A DNA stretch of 64,000 bases from Mycobacterium sp. 852013-51886_SCH5428379 (GCF_001665575.1 NZ_LZSU01000050.1:29447-93446); one strand, 5' to 3'; positions 8,240-16,395 are shown, counted from the first letter of the stretch. The notes: generated from the sequence alone by a model not told the origin. Translations and numbers: made by a program.

Positions 8240-9032
8240 TCCGACCCCCGGGTCGCTTCGCTCCTGCCCCCAGGGTGATCCGACCCCGGCGGTGCGCCCT
8301 GTCCTGGGCATGACGACCTACCTCCAACAGGCGCAGACGGGGGTGTGGGATGTCCACGCCAGCTTCTTGCCGGCGATCTACTTCCAGGGCGTCAACCTCG
8401 CCGGCGGCGTGGCGGTACTGCTGCCGCCGCAACCCGTCGAGACCAGCGAGGCCACCCGGATTCTGGACGGCCTCGACGGGTTGATCCTCACCGGCGGCAA
8501 GGACGTCGACCCGTGCCGCTACGGCCAGCAGCCGCACCCGACCACCGACGAGCCCGACCGGGTGCGCGACGCGTGGGAGTTCGCCCTGCTCGAGGAGGCG
8601 CTGCGCCGCCGGCTGCCGGTGCTCGGGATCTGCCGTGGCGCACAGGTTCTCAACGTGGCCCTGGGCGGCACCCTGCACCAGCACCTGCCCGACGTCATCG
8701 GCCACACCCACCATCAGCGGGGTAACGCCGTGTTCGGGACGTCGTCGGTGCGCACCGAACCCGGCAGCCTGCTGGCGTCGCTGATCGGCCAGGAGTCCGA
8801 CGCCCAGTGCTACCACCACCAGGCAATCGATCGCCTCGGCGACGGACTCGTCGTCACCGCGCGCGACGGCGACGGTGTGATCGAGGCCGTCGAGTTCGAT
8901 CAGCGGGACCACCCCGGCAGTTGGGTCCTGGGCGTGCAGTGGCACCCCGAGGAGCGGCTCGACGATCTCCGGCTGTTCGCCGGAATCGTCCATGCAGCAG
9001 GGCAATACGCGATGGAAAGGGTACGTGCTTGA
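8220..9032 (+). CDS. Gamma-glutamyl hydrolase, class I amidotransferase fold (PuuD-like)
   Basis: About 270 aa with the GTG 8220 start. It likely cleaves a gamma-glutamyl amide to release glutamate as the last step of a gamma-glutamylation pathway. The catalytic cysteine is in VLGICRGAQ (Cys138) and the His-Glu pair in GVQWHPEE. It corresponds to Rv2859c. The first ~25 residues are not like the family, and a 10-bp direct repeat (8239-8248 and 8278-8287) lies in that part. The true start may instead be GTG 8292, just before the conserved strand VLGMTTYL. It sits between glnA4 and aldC, overlapping both. Confidence 0.83.
   Translation: MASSDSNPTPGSLRSCPQGDPTPAVRPVLGMTTYLQQAQTGVWDVHASFLPAIYFQGVNLAGGVAVLLPPQPVETSEATRILDGLDGLILTGGKDVDPCRYGQQPHPTTDEPDRVRDAWEFALLEEALRRRLPVLGICRGAQVLNVALGGTLHQHLPDVIGHTHHQRGNAVFGTSSVRTEPGSLLASLIGQESDAQCYHHQAIDRLGDGLVVTARDGDGVIEAVEFDQRDHPGSWVLGVQWHPEERLDDLRLFAGIVHAAGQYAMERVRA
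8239..8287 (+). repeat. 10-bp direct repeat flanking a 39-bp in-frame segment
   Basis: ATCCGACCCC occurs at 8239-8248 and again at 8278-8287, offset by 39 bp (13 codons). The segment between is in frame and encodes the unconserved Asn-Pro-Thr-Pro to Asp-Pro-Thr-Pro stretch near the N terminus of the gamma-glutamyl hydrolase. It resembles a small insertion or duplication scar at the glnA4 stop. Confidence 0.5.
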
Positions 9033-10408
9033 CCACCAGCGATGTGATCAACCCGGCGACTGAGGAGGTGCTGCGCACGGTCGACCTCGTCGACGTCGAC
9101 GGGGTCGACGACGCCGTCGCGCGCGCACTGTCGGCGCAGCGGGCGTGGGCCCGGCGGGCGCCCGCCGAACGCGCTGCGGCACTGCGCGATTTCGCCGCCG
9201 CGGTCGACGCCCACGTCGACGAGCTCGCCGCGCTGGAGGTCGCGAACTCCGGGCACCCGATCGGCAACGCCGAATGGGAGGCCGGCCACGTCCGCGATGT
9301 GCTGCAGTACTACTCGGCCAGCCCGGAACGGCTGACCGGCAGCCAGATCCCGGTGGCCGGCGGTCTCGACGTGACGTTCCACGAGCCGCTCGGTGTGGTC
9401 GGGGTGATCACCCCGTGGAACTTTCCGATGACCATCGCGGCGTGGGGATTCGCGCCGGCGCTCGCGGCGGGTAACGCCGTGGTGCTCAAACCGGCCGAGT
9501 GGACGCCGCTGACGACGATCCGCCTCGGTGAGCTGGCGCTGGAATCCGGGCTGCCCGAGGGGTTGTTCCAGGTGCTTCCCGGCCGCGGCTCGGTGGTCGG
9601 TGACCGCTTCGTCACCCACCCGGATGTCCGCAAGATCGTGTTCACCGGTTCGACCGAGGTCGGCAAGCACGTCATGGCCGGCGCCGCAGCCCAGGTCAAG
9701 CGGGTCACCCTCGAACTTGGCGGCAAGAGCGCCAACATCATCTTCGACGACTGCGATCTCGAGCGCGCCGCGGCGACCGCACCGTACGGCGTATTCGACA
9801 ACGCGGGTCAGGATTGCTGCGCCCGCAGCCGAATCCTCGTGCAGCGCAACATCTACGACCGCTTCATGGAAATGCTCGAGCCGGCCGTCAAGGGTGTGGT
9901 CGTCGGTGACCCCGCCGCACGCGACACCGAGATGGGCCCCCTGGTGTCCGAGAAGCACCGGCAGTCGGTTGCCTCGTTCGTGCCCGACGACGCCCCGGTG
10001 GCGTTCCGCGGCACCGCACCGTCGGGCCCCGGCTACTGGTTCGCCCCGACGGTGCTCACCCCGTCTCGCACCGACCGCTCCGTGACCGAGGAGATCTTCG
10101 GACCCGTGGTGACGGTGCTGCCGTTCGACGACGAAGCCGACGCCATCGCGATCGCCAACGACACCCCCTACGGTCTGTCCGGTTCGATCTGGACCGAGAA
10201 CGTGTCGCGTGCGCTGCGGGTGTCGCGCGCCGTGGAAGCCGGGAACCTCTCGGTGAATTCGCATTCCTCGGTGCGCTACAGCACCCCGTTCGGCGGCTTC
10301 AAGCAGTCCGGTCTAGGCCGCGAGCTCGGACCCGACGCCCCCCTGTCCTTCACGGAGACGAAGAACGTCTTCATCTCAGTTCCAGACGCGATCGGAGACA
10401 ATGCATGA
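9029..10408 (+). CDS. aldC: NAD(P)-dependent aldehyde dehydrogenase
   Basis: 459 aa. It oxidises an aldehyde to the acid in the cytosol. Motifs are the general-base glutamate in VTLELGGKS (Glu229), the catalytic cysteine in NAGQDCCARS (Cys263), and the substrate-loop segment EEIFGPVV. It matches M. tuberculosis aldC (Rv2858c). I chose TTG 9029, which overlaps the previous stop and has GGAAAGGG six bases upstream; GTG 9044 is the alternative. In context it should act on a gamma-glutamyl aldehyde made from the GlnA4 product. The frame is open back to 8807, but that part is antisense or out of frame to the hydrolase. Confidence 0.88.
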   Translation: MTTSDVINPATEEVLRTVDLVDVDGVDDAVARALSAQRAWARRAPAERAAALRDFAAAVDAHVDELAALEVANSGHPIGNAEWEAGHVRDVLQYYSASPERLTGSQIPVAGGLDVTFHEPLGVVGVITPWNFPMTIAAWGFAPALAAGNAVVLKPAEWTPLTTIRLGELALESGLPEGLFQVLPGRGSVVGDRFVTHPDVRKIVFTGSTEVGKHVMAGAAAQVKRVTLELGGKSANIIFDDCDLERAAATAPYGVFDNAGQDCCARSRILVQRNIYDRFMEMLEPAVKGVVVGDPAARDTEMGPLVSEKHRQSVASFVPDDAPVAFRGTAPSGPGYWFAPTVLTPSRTDRSVTEEIFGPVVTVLPFDDEADAIAIANDTPYGLSGSIWTENVSRALRVSRAVEAGNLSVNSHSSVRYSTPFGGFKQSGLGRELGPDAPLSFTETKNVFISVPDAIGDNA

Positions 10409-11193
10409 CCCCCTCCCGGGTTGACCTGACCCAGCGCCTCGCGGGCAAGGTCGCCGTGATCACCGGCGGCGCCAGTGGGATCGGGCTGGCCACCGCCAAA
10501 CGGATGAAGGCCGAGGGCGCCACGATCGTCATCGGCGACATCGACCCGGCCACCGGTAAGACCGTGGCCGACGACCTCAACGGCACGTTCGTCCCGGTCG
10601 ACGTCGCCGATCCGGTCGCCGTCGACGCGCTGTTCGACACCGCCGCCGAGACCTACGGTTCGGTGGACATCGCGTTCAACAACGCCGGCATCAGCCCGCC
10701 CGATGACGATCTGATCGAGAACACCGGCATCGACGCGTGGCAGCGGGTCCAGGACATCAACCTCAAGTCGGTGTTCCTGTGCTGCAAGGCCGCACTGCGC
10801 CACATGGTTCCGCAACAGAAGGGCGCGATCATCAACACCGCGTCGTTCGTCGCGGTCATGGGATCGGCGACCTCGCAGATCTCCTACACCGCCTCCAAGG
10901 GCGGCGTGCTGGCGATGTCACGCGAACTCGGGGTGCAGTACGCCCGCCAGGGCATTCGGGTCAACGCGCTGTGCCCCGGACCGGTGAACACCCCGTTGCT
11001 GCAGGAGTTGTTCGCCAAGGACCCGGAACGCGCCGCTCGCCGGCTCGTGCACGTCCCGCTCGGTCGGTTCGCCGAACCGGAGGAGCTCGCGGCCGCGGTG
11101 GCGTTCCTGGCCAGCGACGACTCGTCGTTCATCACCGGTTCGTCGTTCCTGGTCGACGGTGGCATCAGCTCGGCCTACGTGACGCCGCTGTAG
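10405..11193 (+). CDS. Short-chain dehydrogenase/reductase
   Basis: 262 aa, normal for classical SDRs. The cofactor loop TGGASGIG lies near residues 19-26, NNAG at about 92-95, and the catalytic Ser, Tyr and Lys in INTASF and SYTASK. A C-terminal SSFLVDGG completes the family pattern. It corresponds to Rv2857c and overlaps aldC by ATGA. A plausible role is oxidation of the hydroxyl of a gamma-glutamyl amino alcohol to the aldehyde that AldC then uses. This is inferred from gene order; the substrate is not readable from the sequence. Confidence 0.85.
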   Translation: MTPSRVDLTQRLAGKVAVITGGASGIGLATAKRMKAEGATIVIGDIDPATGKTVADDLNGTFVPVDVADPVAVDALFDTAAETYGSVDIAFNNAGISPPDDDLIENTGIDAWQRVQDINLKSVFLCCKAALRHMVPQQKGAIINTASFVAVMGSATSQISYTASKGGVLAMSRELGVQYARQGIRVNALCPGPVNTPLLQELFAKDPERAARRLVHVPLGRFAEPEELAAAVAFLASDDSSFITGSSFLVDGGISSAYVTPL

Positions 11194-11200
11194 GCCTGTC

Positions 11201-11920
11201 ATGACCGCCGGTCCGGACCAGCCCGCAGGCCAGGCTCTGCTGCGGCCGGTCCGGCACGGCAACGCGTTCGAGGACACCGTGGGCCGGCTGCTGGCGACGA
11301 TCCGGCTCGGGGTGTTGGCCCCGGGGGAGTCGTTACCGCCGGAACGGGAACTCGCCGCGCGCCTCGGCGTCAGCCGTGACACCGTCCGCGAGGCCATCAA
11401 ATCGCTGGCCGAGGCCGGTTATCTGGTCTCGCGCCGTGGGCGGTACGGCGGCACGTTCCTCGCCGAGGAGTTCCCGCGGCGCACCGGCGACGGCGCGGGG
11501 CTCACCGCCGATGAGATCGACGACGTCCTGCGTCTGCGCGCGATCCTGGAGGCCGGCGCGGCCAGGGCGGCGGCGCTGCGCACCCTGACCGGGGCGCAGC
11601 GCGAGGAGCTGCGGACGCGTCTCGAGGACGTGCGGACCGCGGCGCCCGACGACTACCGACGGCTCGACTCGCGTCTGCACCTGGCGATCGCGGAGGCTGC
11701 GGGCGTGCCGTCGCTGGTACCGCTGGTGGCGGAGAACCGCATGCGACTCAACACCATGCTCGAACGTATTCCGCTGCTGCGGCGCAACATCATCCACTCC
11801 GACGAACAGCACGAGGCGATCGTGGCCGCGATCCTCGCCGGCGACGCGGAAGCGGCCGAATCGTCGATGCGCGACCACGTCGCCGGATCCAGCGCCCTGC
11901 TGCACGGCTTCCTGGACTAG
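11201..11920 (+). CDS. GntR-family transcriptional regulator, FadR subfamily
   Basis: 239 aa. The winged helix-turn-helix occupies roughly residues 20-90 (LPPERELAARLGVSRDTVREAIKSL). An all-helical FCD ligand-binding domain follows, with its typical DDVLRLRAILE entry, a histidine in LHLAIAEAAG and another in the final HEAIVAAI segment, which often hold a metal. It lies 7 bp after the SDR and probably shares its mRNA. The palindrome at 6814-6829 is the obvious candidate operator. The ligand could be the amine or a gamma-glutamyl intermediate (inference). Confidence 0.87.
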   Translation: MTAGPDQPAGQALLRPVRHGNAFEDTVGRLLATIRLGVLAPGESLPPERELAARLGVSRDTVREAIKSLAEAGYLVSRRGRYGGTFLAEEFPRRTGDGAGLTADEIDDVLRLRAILEAGAARAAALRTLTGAQREELRTRLEDVRTAAPDDYRRLDSRLHLAIAEAAGVPSLVPLVAENRMRLNTMLERIPLLRRNIIHSDEQHEAIVAAILAGDAEAAESSMRDHVAGSSALLHGFLD

Positions 11921-11942
11921 CCGAACCAGGCCGACCGGCCAC

Positions 11943-11948
11943 TACATT
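11943..11948 (+). promoter_or_regulatory. -10 box deciding the arsR-type start
   Basis: TACATT lies 7 nt before GTG 11956, a leaderless arrangement. It makes GTG 11956 more likely than the in-frame TTG 11947, which lies inside the -10 box itself. Confidence 0.55.
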
Positions 11949-11955
11949 GGAGGTC

Positions 11956-12279
11956 GTGACCGAACCGGGGATCGACCTGCGACGCGCGACGTCCGCGCTG
12001 TCCGACGTCGATACCGGGGGCTGGGCGCAGCGGTTTGACCTGCTCTCCGATCAGCACCGTCTAGAGATCCTACTGGTGCTGCACCGCGCGCCCGGCATCT
12101 GCGTCGGTGACCTTGCCGCGGCGCTCGACCGGTCGGAGAACGCGGTGTCGCAGGCGCTGCGGGTGCTGCGCCGGCAGGGCTGGGTGACGTCGACCCGGAC
12201 CGGTCGGCTCGTCAGCTATCGGCTCGAGGACGACACCGTGCACGATCTGCTGCACTGGATCGGCGCGCGGCACGGCTGA
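11956..12279 (+). CDS. ArsR/SmtB-family regulator, probable cobalt or nickel sensor
   Basis: 107 aa. The winged helix covers roughly residues 25-95 (RFDLLSDQHRLEILLVLHRA, then ENAVSQALRVLRRQGWV). The C-terminal helix DDTVHDLLHWIGARHG holds three histidines and two aspartates, where NmtR and CzrA-type proteins bind Co, Ni or Zn in helix 5; the spacing is not identical to either. It directly precedes a cobalt ECF importer whose promoter carries a perfect inverted repeat, so it is probably the repressor of that operon. Metal identity is inferred from the neighbours. Confidence 0.8.
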   Translation: MTEPGIDLRRATSALSDVDTGGWAQRFDLLSDQHRLEILLVLHRAPGICVGDLAAALDRSENAVSQALRVLRRQGWVTSTRTGRLVSYRLEDDTVHDLLHWIGARHG

Positions 12280-12286
12280 CACCGGG

Positions 12287-12328
12287 TCATCTGTTCACGT
12301 GGACAGATGACAGCACCGGTCCTACGCT
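12287..12328 (+). promoter_or_regulatory. cbiM promoter with inverted-repeat operator
   Basis: A perfect inverted repeat, TCATCTGT and ACAGATGA with an 8-nt spacer, occupies 12287-12310. A -35-like TGGACA (12300-12305) falls in its right half, then a 17-nt spacer and the -10 box TACGCT (12323-12328), 6 nt before ATG 12335. This is the classic layout for an ArsR repressor blocking polymerase. No cobalamin riboswitch motif was seen here. Confidence 0.65.
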
Positions 12329-12334
12329 CGGCGG

Positions 12335-13033
12335 ATGGCTGTCAGTCACGTCGCGATGCACATGAGCGACGGCATCATCAACGCCCCGGTGTCGCTGCTG
12401 TTCGGGGTGATCGCCCTCGGCGCGATCGCGTTCAGCGTGGCGCGGGCGCGCGCAGAACTCGACGAGCGAGCAGTACCGCTGGCCGGTCTGGTGGCGGCGT
12501 TCGTCTTCGCCGTGCAGATGGTGAACTTCCCGATCCTGCCCGGGGTCAGCGGACACCTGCTGGGCGGCGCGCTGGCCGCGATCCTGGTCGGCCCCTTCAC
12601 CGGAGCGCTGTGCCTGGCGATCGTGCTCGTCGTGCAGGCGCTGCTGTTCGCCGACGGCGGGGTGAGCGCACTCGGCACCAATATCGTCAACATGAGCGTG
12701 ATCGGCGTCGCCGCGGGATACGGCACCGCGGTCGTGCTGTACACCGTCGCCCGCCGCAGATCCGACGTCTCGGTGCCCACCCTCGGCGTGGTGGCTTTCG
12801 TTGCCGCCCTAGTCGGAACGGTCTGTGCGGCAATGGGATTCGTGCTCGAATATGCCATCGGGGGTGCGGGCGGGGTCTCGCTCGGCGCCGTCGCCGGCTT
12901 CATGTTCGGCACCCACGTCCTCATCGGCGTGGGGGAGGGACTGATCACCGCCGTGACGGTGATGGCGGTGGCCCGCGCCAGACCGGATCTGGTGTACCTG
13001 CTGCGCGCGTCGCGCCGGGAGGTGGCGGTATGA
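12335..13033 (+). CDS. cbiM: Cobalt ECF transporter, substrate-binding membrane subunit CbiM
   Basis: 232 aa with 6-7 predicted membrane helices. It is the S component that captures Co(II), or possibly Ni(II). In this family the mature N terminus, Met-His-x, itself binds the metal; here MHMSDG begins at residue 8 of the frame from 12335. Either translation starts at ATG 12356, giving that N terminus directly, or the first seven residues are removed. The -10 spacing favours 12335, the chemistry favours 12356. The next gene overlaps its stop by ATGA. Confidence 0.87.
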   Translation: MAVSHVAMHMSDGIINAPVSLLFGVIALGAIAFSVARARAELDERAVPLAGLVAAFVFAVQMVNFPILPGVSGHLLGGALAAILVGPFTGALCLAIVLVVQALLFADGGVSALGTNIVNMSVIGVAAGYGTAVVLYTVARRRSDVSVPTLGVVAFVAALVGTVCAAMGFVLEYAIGGAGGVSLGAVAGFMFGTHVLIGVGEGLITAVTVMAVARARPDLVYLLRASRREVAV

Positions 13034-13371
13034 CCGGCCGACGCTGGTTCTGGGTGGCGTTCGCGGTGCTCACGCTGCTCATCGCCGGTGGCCTGTCGTC
13101 GTTTGCCAGCGCCAGCCCGGACGGTCTGGACGCCACCACGCTGCGGGGCTGCACTGTGGTCGAGACCGCCGACGGGGAGGACCTGACCGGGGACTGCATC
13201 GCACAGCACGCCACCGAGCACGCGCTGGCCGACTCCCCGCTGGCCGACTACGCCATCGGCGGTCACGAGGCGACCGGTGGAGTGGCCGGGGTGATCGGCG
13301 TCGCCGTCACCGTCGCGATCGCCGGCGCGCTCTTCTGGCTGATATCGCGGGCCCGCCGCGGCCGCACCTGA
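13030..13371 (+). CDS. CbiN-like PDGLE-domain membrane protein
   Basis: 113 aa. One N-terminal membrane helix (about residues 7-27), the extracytoplasmic signature SPDGLDA, and a C-terminal helix before the basic end. PDGLE proteins replace or fuse with CbiN/NikN, the small subunit that aids metal loading of CbiM. A pair of cysteines (GCTVVE and GDCIAQ) in the external loop is unusual and could form a disulfide. It sits between cbiM and cbiQ, overlapping the former. Confidence 0.82.
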   Translation: MTGRRWFWVAFAVLTLLIAGGLSSFASASPDGLDATTLRGCTVVETADGEDLTGDCIAQHATEHALADSPLADYAIGGHEATGGVAGVIGVAVTVAIAGALFWLISRARRGRT

Positions 13372-13372
13372 C

Positions 13373-14146
13373 ATGGGGGCCGGGGCGCATCCGCTCTACC
13401 ACCACGCAGACTCCGCGGTGCACCGACTGCCGGCCGAGGTGAAGATCGTCGGCCTGCTGGCATTCGTGCTCGCCGTGGTCGCCACCCCGCGCGAAACCCT
13501 ATGGCCCTACGCCGGATACGCGGTCATCGTGCTGGTCGTCTGGCGACTGGCGCGCATCCCGCTGCGCTGGGTGCTCCCGAGGATGCTGATCGAGGCGCCG
13601 TTCGTGGTGCTGGCACTGCTGCTGCCGTTCTCCGGCGGCGGTGAACGCGTCGAGGTCGCGGGCCTTTCGCTGTCGGTCGCCGGTCTCTACGCCGCCTGGG
13701 GGATCGTCGCAAAGGGCACCCTCGGCGTGGCGGCCGCGCTGGCCGTCGCCGCAACCACGTCGGCGGCCCAGCTGCCCGCCGCCCTGAGCCGGCTCGGAGC
13801 GCCCGCCGTGGTCACCTCGGTGCTGGTGCTGATGATCCGCTACGTCGATCTGCTGGCCGCCGAAGCGGGCCGAATGCGCATGGCCCGCATCTCCCGCGGC
13901 GACTCACCCCGCGCGCTGCACCAGGCCGGCGCGATCGCCAAGGGGATCGGGACGCTGTTTCTCCGCTCCTACGAACGCGGCGAACGGGTGTACGTCGCGA
14001 TGCTGTCCCGCGGATTCGACGGCCACGCCCCCGATCTCGCCTCGGTCGGCGCGCCGCCACCGGCCCGTGGCCCGCAGTGGGCGGCCGCGCTGAGCCCGGC
14101 CGCCGCCGCCATCACGGTCACCGCGCTGGCCTGGACGACAGGATGA
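13373..14146 (+). CDS. cbiQ: Cobalt ECF transporter, transmembrane coupling subunit CbiQ
   Basis: 257 aa. This is the T component linking CbiM to the ATPase. It begins with the family-typical cytosolic segment HPLYHHADSAVHRLPAEVK, followed by about five hydrophobic helices. The two coupling-helix signatures appear as EAGRMRMARISRG and YERGERVYVAMLSRGF. It starts 1 bp after the PDGLE gene stop and overlaps cbiO by ATGA, so the four transporter genes form one tightly coupled operon. Confidence 0.9.
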   Translation: MGAGAHPLYHHADSAVHRLPAEVKIVGLLAFVLAVVATPRETLWPYAGYAVIVLVVWRLARIPLRWVLPRMLIEAPFVVLALLLPFSGGGERVEVAGLSLSVAGLYAAWGIVAKGTLGVAAALAVAATTSAAQLPAALSRLGAPAVVTSVLVLMIRYVDLLAAEAGRMRMARISRGDSPRALHQAGAIAKGIGTLFLRSYERGERVYVAMLSRGFDGHAPDLASVGAPPPARGPQWAAALSPAAAAITVTALAWTTG

Positions 14147-14913
14147 CCCCGCCCGCGGTGCGCGTCGAGCAGCTGCGGCACGTCTACCCCGACGGTCGCG
14201 TCGCGCTCGACGGCGTCGACCTCACCGTGCACCCCGGCGAACGCGTTGCGGTCCTGGGCCCCAACGGCGCCGGGAAGACGACCCTGATGCTGCACCTCAA
14301 CGGGGTGCTGACCGCCAGCTCGGGCACGGTCGCGATCGGGGGCACCCCGGTGGCGCGGAAGACCGTCGGCGACATCCGCCGCCGCGTCGGCCTGGTGTTC
14401 CAGGACCCCGACGATCAGCTGTTCATGCCGACCGTCGCGCAGGACGTCGCGTTCGGTCCGGCGAATTTCGGCCTGCGCGGCGACGAATTGGCGACCCGGG
14501 TGCGCACGGCGCTGCACACCGTCGACCTGCTCGACGACGCCGACCGCAGCCCCACCCACCTGTCGGCAGGACAGCGGCGCCGCGCGGCTCTGGCGTCCGT
14601 GCTGGCCTGCGAGCCGGACATCCTGGTCCTCGACGAACCGTCGGCGAACCTCGACCCGCTGGCCCGCCGGGAACTCGCCGAGACGCTGCTCCGGTTGTCG
14701 GCGACCCTGCTGATCGTCACGCACGACCTGCCCTATGCCGCACAGCTGTGCGAGCGCGCCGTCGTGATGGACGCCGGGACCATCGTCGCCGACGGGCCCG
14801 TCGCCGCCGTCCTGTCCGACGCACCGCTGCTGGCCGCGCACCGACTGGAACTGCCGTGGGGATTCACCGTCCCCGACCGAGGACGACCCGGGACGCCACC
14901 GCACCGTAGGTAG
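14143..14913 (+). CDS. cbiO: Cobalt ECF transporter, ATP-binding subunit CbiO
   Basis: 256 aa, a standard ABC ATPase. Walker A is GPNGAGKTT (about residues 40-48), the Q-loop VFQDPDDQLF, the signature LSAGQRRR, Walker B ILVLDEPSANLD, and the switch histidine IVTHDL. The Q-loop DPDDQ sequence is typical of ECF-type ATPases. A homodimer would power CbiM/CbiQ. The stop at 14911-14913 overlaps the -10-like TAGGCT (14911-14916) of the next gene. Confidence 0.92.
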   Translation: MTPPAVRVEQLRHVYPDGRVALDGVDLTVHPGERVAVLGPNGAGKTTLMLHLNGVLTASSGTVAIGGTPVARKTVGDIRRRVGLVFQDPDDQLFMPTVAQDVAFGPANFGLRGDELATRVRTALHTVDLLDDADRSPTHLSAGQRRRAALASVLACEPDILVLDEPSANLDPLARRELAETLLRLSATLLIVTHDLPYAAQLCERAVVMDAGTIVADGPVAAVLSDAPLLAAHRLELPWGFTVPDRGRPGTPPHRR

Positions 14914-14949
14914 GCTGAATGCACCGTTCGCCGAGGAAAGTGATCATGC

Positions 14950-16383
14950 GTGACCGATGAGGACCCGCGGCGTCCCGGCTCCCGTCCGGCGCCCGACCCG
15001 GCGACCCAGCGCACCTTCGGCCGTCCCGACGGGGTGACCGGGGCGTTCGCCAGTCCTGAGCGTCGCGCCGGAGCAGGTCGGGAAGCCGGTCGTTACGAAC
15101 CCACCAATCAGCCGCCCGACGCCGTGCTGGCCGACGTCTTCGCCCGGCCCGACGACGACACCGATGTCAACACCGACGACGACTCGATCCTGGCGCCGCC
15201 ACCGGCCGCCGGACCGCCCACCGAACCGGCCGCCGCACCCACCGAGACCGCCGTCGCCGCACCCACGGTGCCCGCCGAGAAGCTCGGCGTGCGCGATCTG
15301 CTGTTCGGCGGCAGGGTCTCCAAACCGGCGCTGGTGGTGTTGGCGGTCATCGCCCTGACCGTCGGGCTGCTCGGCGGTTGGGTGGGCAGCAAGTCCGCGT
15401 CGGTCCTGGAGGCGTTCGCGACCCCCAAGGTCAGTCTGTCGACCACCGATTCCGACGAACTCTCCGAGGGACGGTTCTCCCGGGTCGCCGACGCGGTCGC
15501 CGATTCGGTGGTGACGATCGAGGCGATGAGCGATTCGGCGGGTTCGCAGGGCTCCGGCGTCGTCGTCGACGGCCGCGGCTACGTCGTCACGAACAACCAT
15601 GTCGTCGAAGAAGCCGCGATGGCGCTCGACAAGTGGAAGCTGGCCGTGGTGTTCAACGACGGTAAGACCGTCCCGGCCCACATCGTCGGCCGCGATCCCA
15701 CCACCGACCTCGCGGTGCTCAAGGTCAACAACGTCGACAACCTGACCGTCGCGCGCCTGGGCGACTCCGACAAGCTGCGGGTCGGCCAGGAGGTCATCGC
15801 CGCCGGTGCGCCACTGGGTCTGCGCAGCACCGACACGCAGGGCATCATCAGCGCACTCGACCGCGCGGTGCGGCTGTCCGGCGACGACTCCGGCGGCGAC
15901 ACCGTCATCGCCGCCGTGCAGACCGACGCGGCGATCAACCACGGCAACTCCGGCGGTCCGCTGATCAACATGAACGCCGAGGTCATCGGGATCAACGCGG
16001 CGGGCAGATCGCTGTCGGACAGTGCCAGCGGCCTTGGCTTCGCCATCCCGGTCAACGAGGTGCGTCACGTCGTCGAGACGCTGATGCGCGACGGCGTCAT
16101 CGCCCACCCGACCCTCGGGCTGTCGGCCGAATCGGTCAGCGAGTCGGCCGCCGAGGGCGCCCGTGTCACCGACGTCAAACAGGGCAGCCCGGCCGACCGT
16201 GCGGGTCTGCAGAAGGACGACGTGGTGATCCGGATCGGCGACCGGGACGTCGGCGACCTCGACGGGTTCATCGTCGCGGTGCGTCAGCTCCCGATCGGGC
16301 AGGACGCCCCGGTGGAGGTGCTGCGCGGGGGCGAGCGGCTCACCCTGACGGTCAACCCGCAGGCGGGGGAACCCTCGACGTAG
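14950..16383 (+). CDS. Membrane-anchored HtrA/DegP-type serine protease with PDZ domain
   Basis: 477 aa. Residues 1-125 are a proline/alanine/acid-rich cytosolic tail, 126-146 a single membrane helix, then a trypsin-like protease outside the membrane. The triad is visible: His217 in TNNHVVE, Asp253 in TTDLAVL, Ser334 in HGNSGGP. A PDZ domain (about 385-470; ADRAGLQKDDVVIRIGD) follows. Such enzymes degrade or refold damaged cell-envelope proteins. GTG 14950 is preceded by GAGGAAAG nine bases upstream. M. tuberculosis has relatives (HtrA, PepD, PepA) but none at this locus. It is convergent with mtr, 12 bp apart. Confidence 0.88.
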   Translation: MTDEDPRRPGSRPAPDPATQRTFGRPDGVTGAFASPERRAGAGREAGRYEPTNQPPDAVLADVFARPDDDTDVNTDDDSILAPPPAAGPPTEPAAAPTETAVAAPTVPAEKLGVRDLLFGGRVSKPALVVLAVIALTVGLLGGWVGSKSASVLEAFATPKVSLSTTDSDELSEGRFSRVADAVADSVVTIEAMSDSAGSQGSGVVVDGRGYVVTNNHVVEEAAMALDKWKLAVVFNDGKTVPAHIVGRDPTTDLAVLKVNNVDNLTVARLGDSDKLRVGQEVIAAGAPLGLRSTDTQGIISALDRAVRLSGDDSGGDTVIAAVQTDAAINHGNSGGPLINMNAEVIGINAAGRSLSDSASGLGFAIPVNEVRHVVETLMRDGVIAHPTLGLSAESVSESAAEGARVTDVKQGSPADRAGLQKDDVVIRIGDRDVGDLDGFIVAVRQLPIGQDAPVEVLRGGERLTLTVNPQAGEPST

Positions 16384-16395
16384 CGCGGACGCGGC

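Noticed and set aside
12280..12334. Cobalamin riboswitch expected before the cobalt importer
   Set aside because: The gap is only 55 bp, too short for the element, and has no B12-box sequence; a protein operator is present instead.
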